A model generated the notes under the pieces. That model searched no databases. It was not told where the DNA came from and saw only the letters and a list, made by a program, of their open reading frames with translations. 64,000 bases of DNA from JAJFKB01 sp965230515. Its GTDB lineage: Bacteria; Pseudomonadota; Gammaproteobacteria; Pseudomonadales; IMCC2047. Shown in pieces: positions 63,540 to 64,000 of this stretch. The stretch covers positions 1,302,001 through 1,366,000 of the forward strand of contig OZ246007.1 in assembly GCA_965230515.1 (NCBI GenBank). Reading direction: 5' to 3'. Positions within the stretch are counted from its first letter, which is position 1; each line of letters starts with the position of its first letter. The position numbers were made by a program, and so were the translations under genes.

Positions 63540-64000
63540 CTATTCCTCGGATGACAGTGCCGCCAACTGGTCGGCCTGATACTCATTGATCAGCGCCTGA
63601 ATCACCATATCCATATCCCCCTCCATCACTTCCGGTAGCTTATACAAAGTCAGGTTGATGCGATGATCAGTAATACGGCCTTGCGGATAGTTGTAGGTAC
63701 GAATGCGCTCGGAGCGGTCACCGGAACCGACCAGGCTGCGCCGCTCATCTGCCTGCTCGGACTGCTGCTGGGACTGCGCTGAGCTCAGCAGTTTGGCCTG
63801 TAACAGAGACATTGCCTTGGCGCGATTCTTATGTTGTGAACGTTCATCCTGACACTCCACGACAATGCCGCTGGGTATGTGTGTGATGCGGATCGCAGAA
63901 TCAGTCTTGTTGACGTGCTGACCTCCAGCCCCGGAGGCCCTAAAGGTATCAACTCTCAAATCGGCTTTGTTCACTTCAACTTCATCCACCGTATCCGCTT
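63540..64000 (-). CDS. prfA: Peptide chain release factor 1, 3' part (cut by window edge)
   Basis: C-terminal part of RF1, which reads UAA and UAG stop codons. The open frame continues to the window edge with no start inside, giving about 153 visible residues. The peptidyl-tRNA hydrolysis motif GAGGQHVNKTDSA is intact, followed by GIVVECQDERSQHKNRAKAM and RIRTYNYPQGRITDHRINL. The stop-codon recognition region lies outside the window. It is followed immediately by prmC. Confidence 0.97.
   Translation of the reverse strand, partial: ADTVDEVEVNKADLRVDTFRASGAGGQHVNKTDSAIRITHIPSGIVVECQDERSQHKNRAKAMSLLQAKLLSSAQSQQQSEQADERRSLVGSGDRSERIRTYNYPQGRITDHRINLTLYKLPEVMEGDMDMVIQALINEYQADQLAALSSEE

Noticed and set aside
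1..64000. CRISPR arrays, tRNA or rRNA genes, prophage, toxin-antitoxin or defence systems
   Set aside because: Reading both strands I found no repeat-spacer pattern, no tRNA T-loop signature outside genes, and no such proteins. The window is mainly core genome.

Overview
The window is a dense chromosomal segment of a gammaproteobacterium. Gene content and order match what I recall of Pseudomonas aeruginosa: fxsA-groES-groEL; ampE-ampD-DUF1631-nadC; and the long block mutT-argJ-secA-M23-dciA-lpxC-dcw cluster-rnpB-rsmI-lpoA-yraN-diaA-dolP-sspB-sspA-pet-rpsI-rplM. The genus cannot be fixed from the sequence alone; a relative of Pseudomonadales/Cellvibrionales is the best guess. I saw no tRNA or rRNA genes, no CRISPR array, no prophage and no transposase gene.

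Layout. Positions 1-2640 hold groEL (its 3' end lies outside the window), groES behind a heat-shock-type promoter, and fxsA. Positions 3.1-10.7 kb are a mixed region: an SDR dehydrogenase, an AmpG-type muropeptide permease, YajQ, a PanE-type reductase, napGH without the rest of a nap operon, and a GNAT acetyltransferase divergent from a MocR-type regulator. Positions 10.7-15.4 kb carry aceE-aceF (pyruvate dehydrogenase E1 and E2). Positions 15.7-22.4 kb carry a ROK sugar kinase, ampE, ampD, a DUF1631 protein, a membrane-anchored aspartic protease, nadC and mutT.

Positions 22.4-28.1 kb carry argJ, secA, an M23 peptidase and dciA. Positions 28.1-46.2 kb hold a complete division and cell wall cluster in the order mraZ-rsmH-ftsL-ftsI-murE-murF-mraY-murD-ftsW-murG-murC-ddl-ftsQ-ftsA-ftsZ, followed by lpxC. 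It is transcribed leftwards and many genes overlap by a few bases. A promoter with four MraZ-type operator repeats lies at its head, an intrinsic terminator follows ftsZ, and lpxC has its own promoter. Upstream of the cluster is rnpB (RNase P RNA). Two of its variable helices carry long palindromic insertions.

Positions 47-52.6 kb carry rsmI, lpoA, yraN, diaA, dolP, sspB and sspA. Positions 52.8-56.5 kb carry the cytochrome bc1 operon, in which cytochrome b and cytochrome c1 are one open reading frame, and rplM-rpsI. The right end has zapE, a glycine-zipper protein, a small secreted protein with a PhoP/PhoQ-like two-component system, an unknown conserved-looking protein, moeB, prmC and the 3' part of prfA.

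Most of the window is core housekeeping: peptidoglycan precursor synthesis, division, muropeptide recycling (AmpG, AmpD, AmpE), lipid A commitment (LpxC), Sec export and respiration. The most unusual features are the palindrome-loaded rnpB, the fused cytochrome b/c1 gene, the orphan napGH pair, and the direct repeats in front of the MocR regulator.
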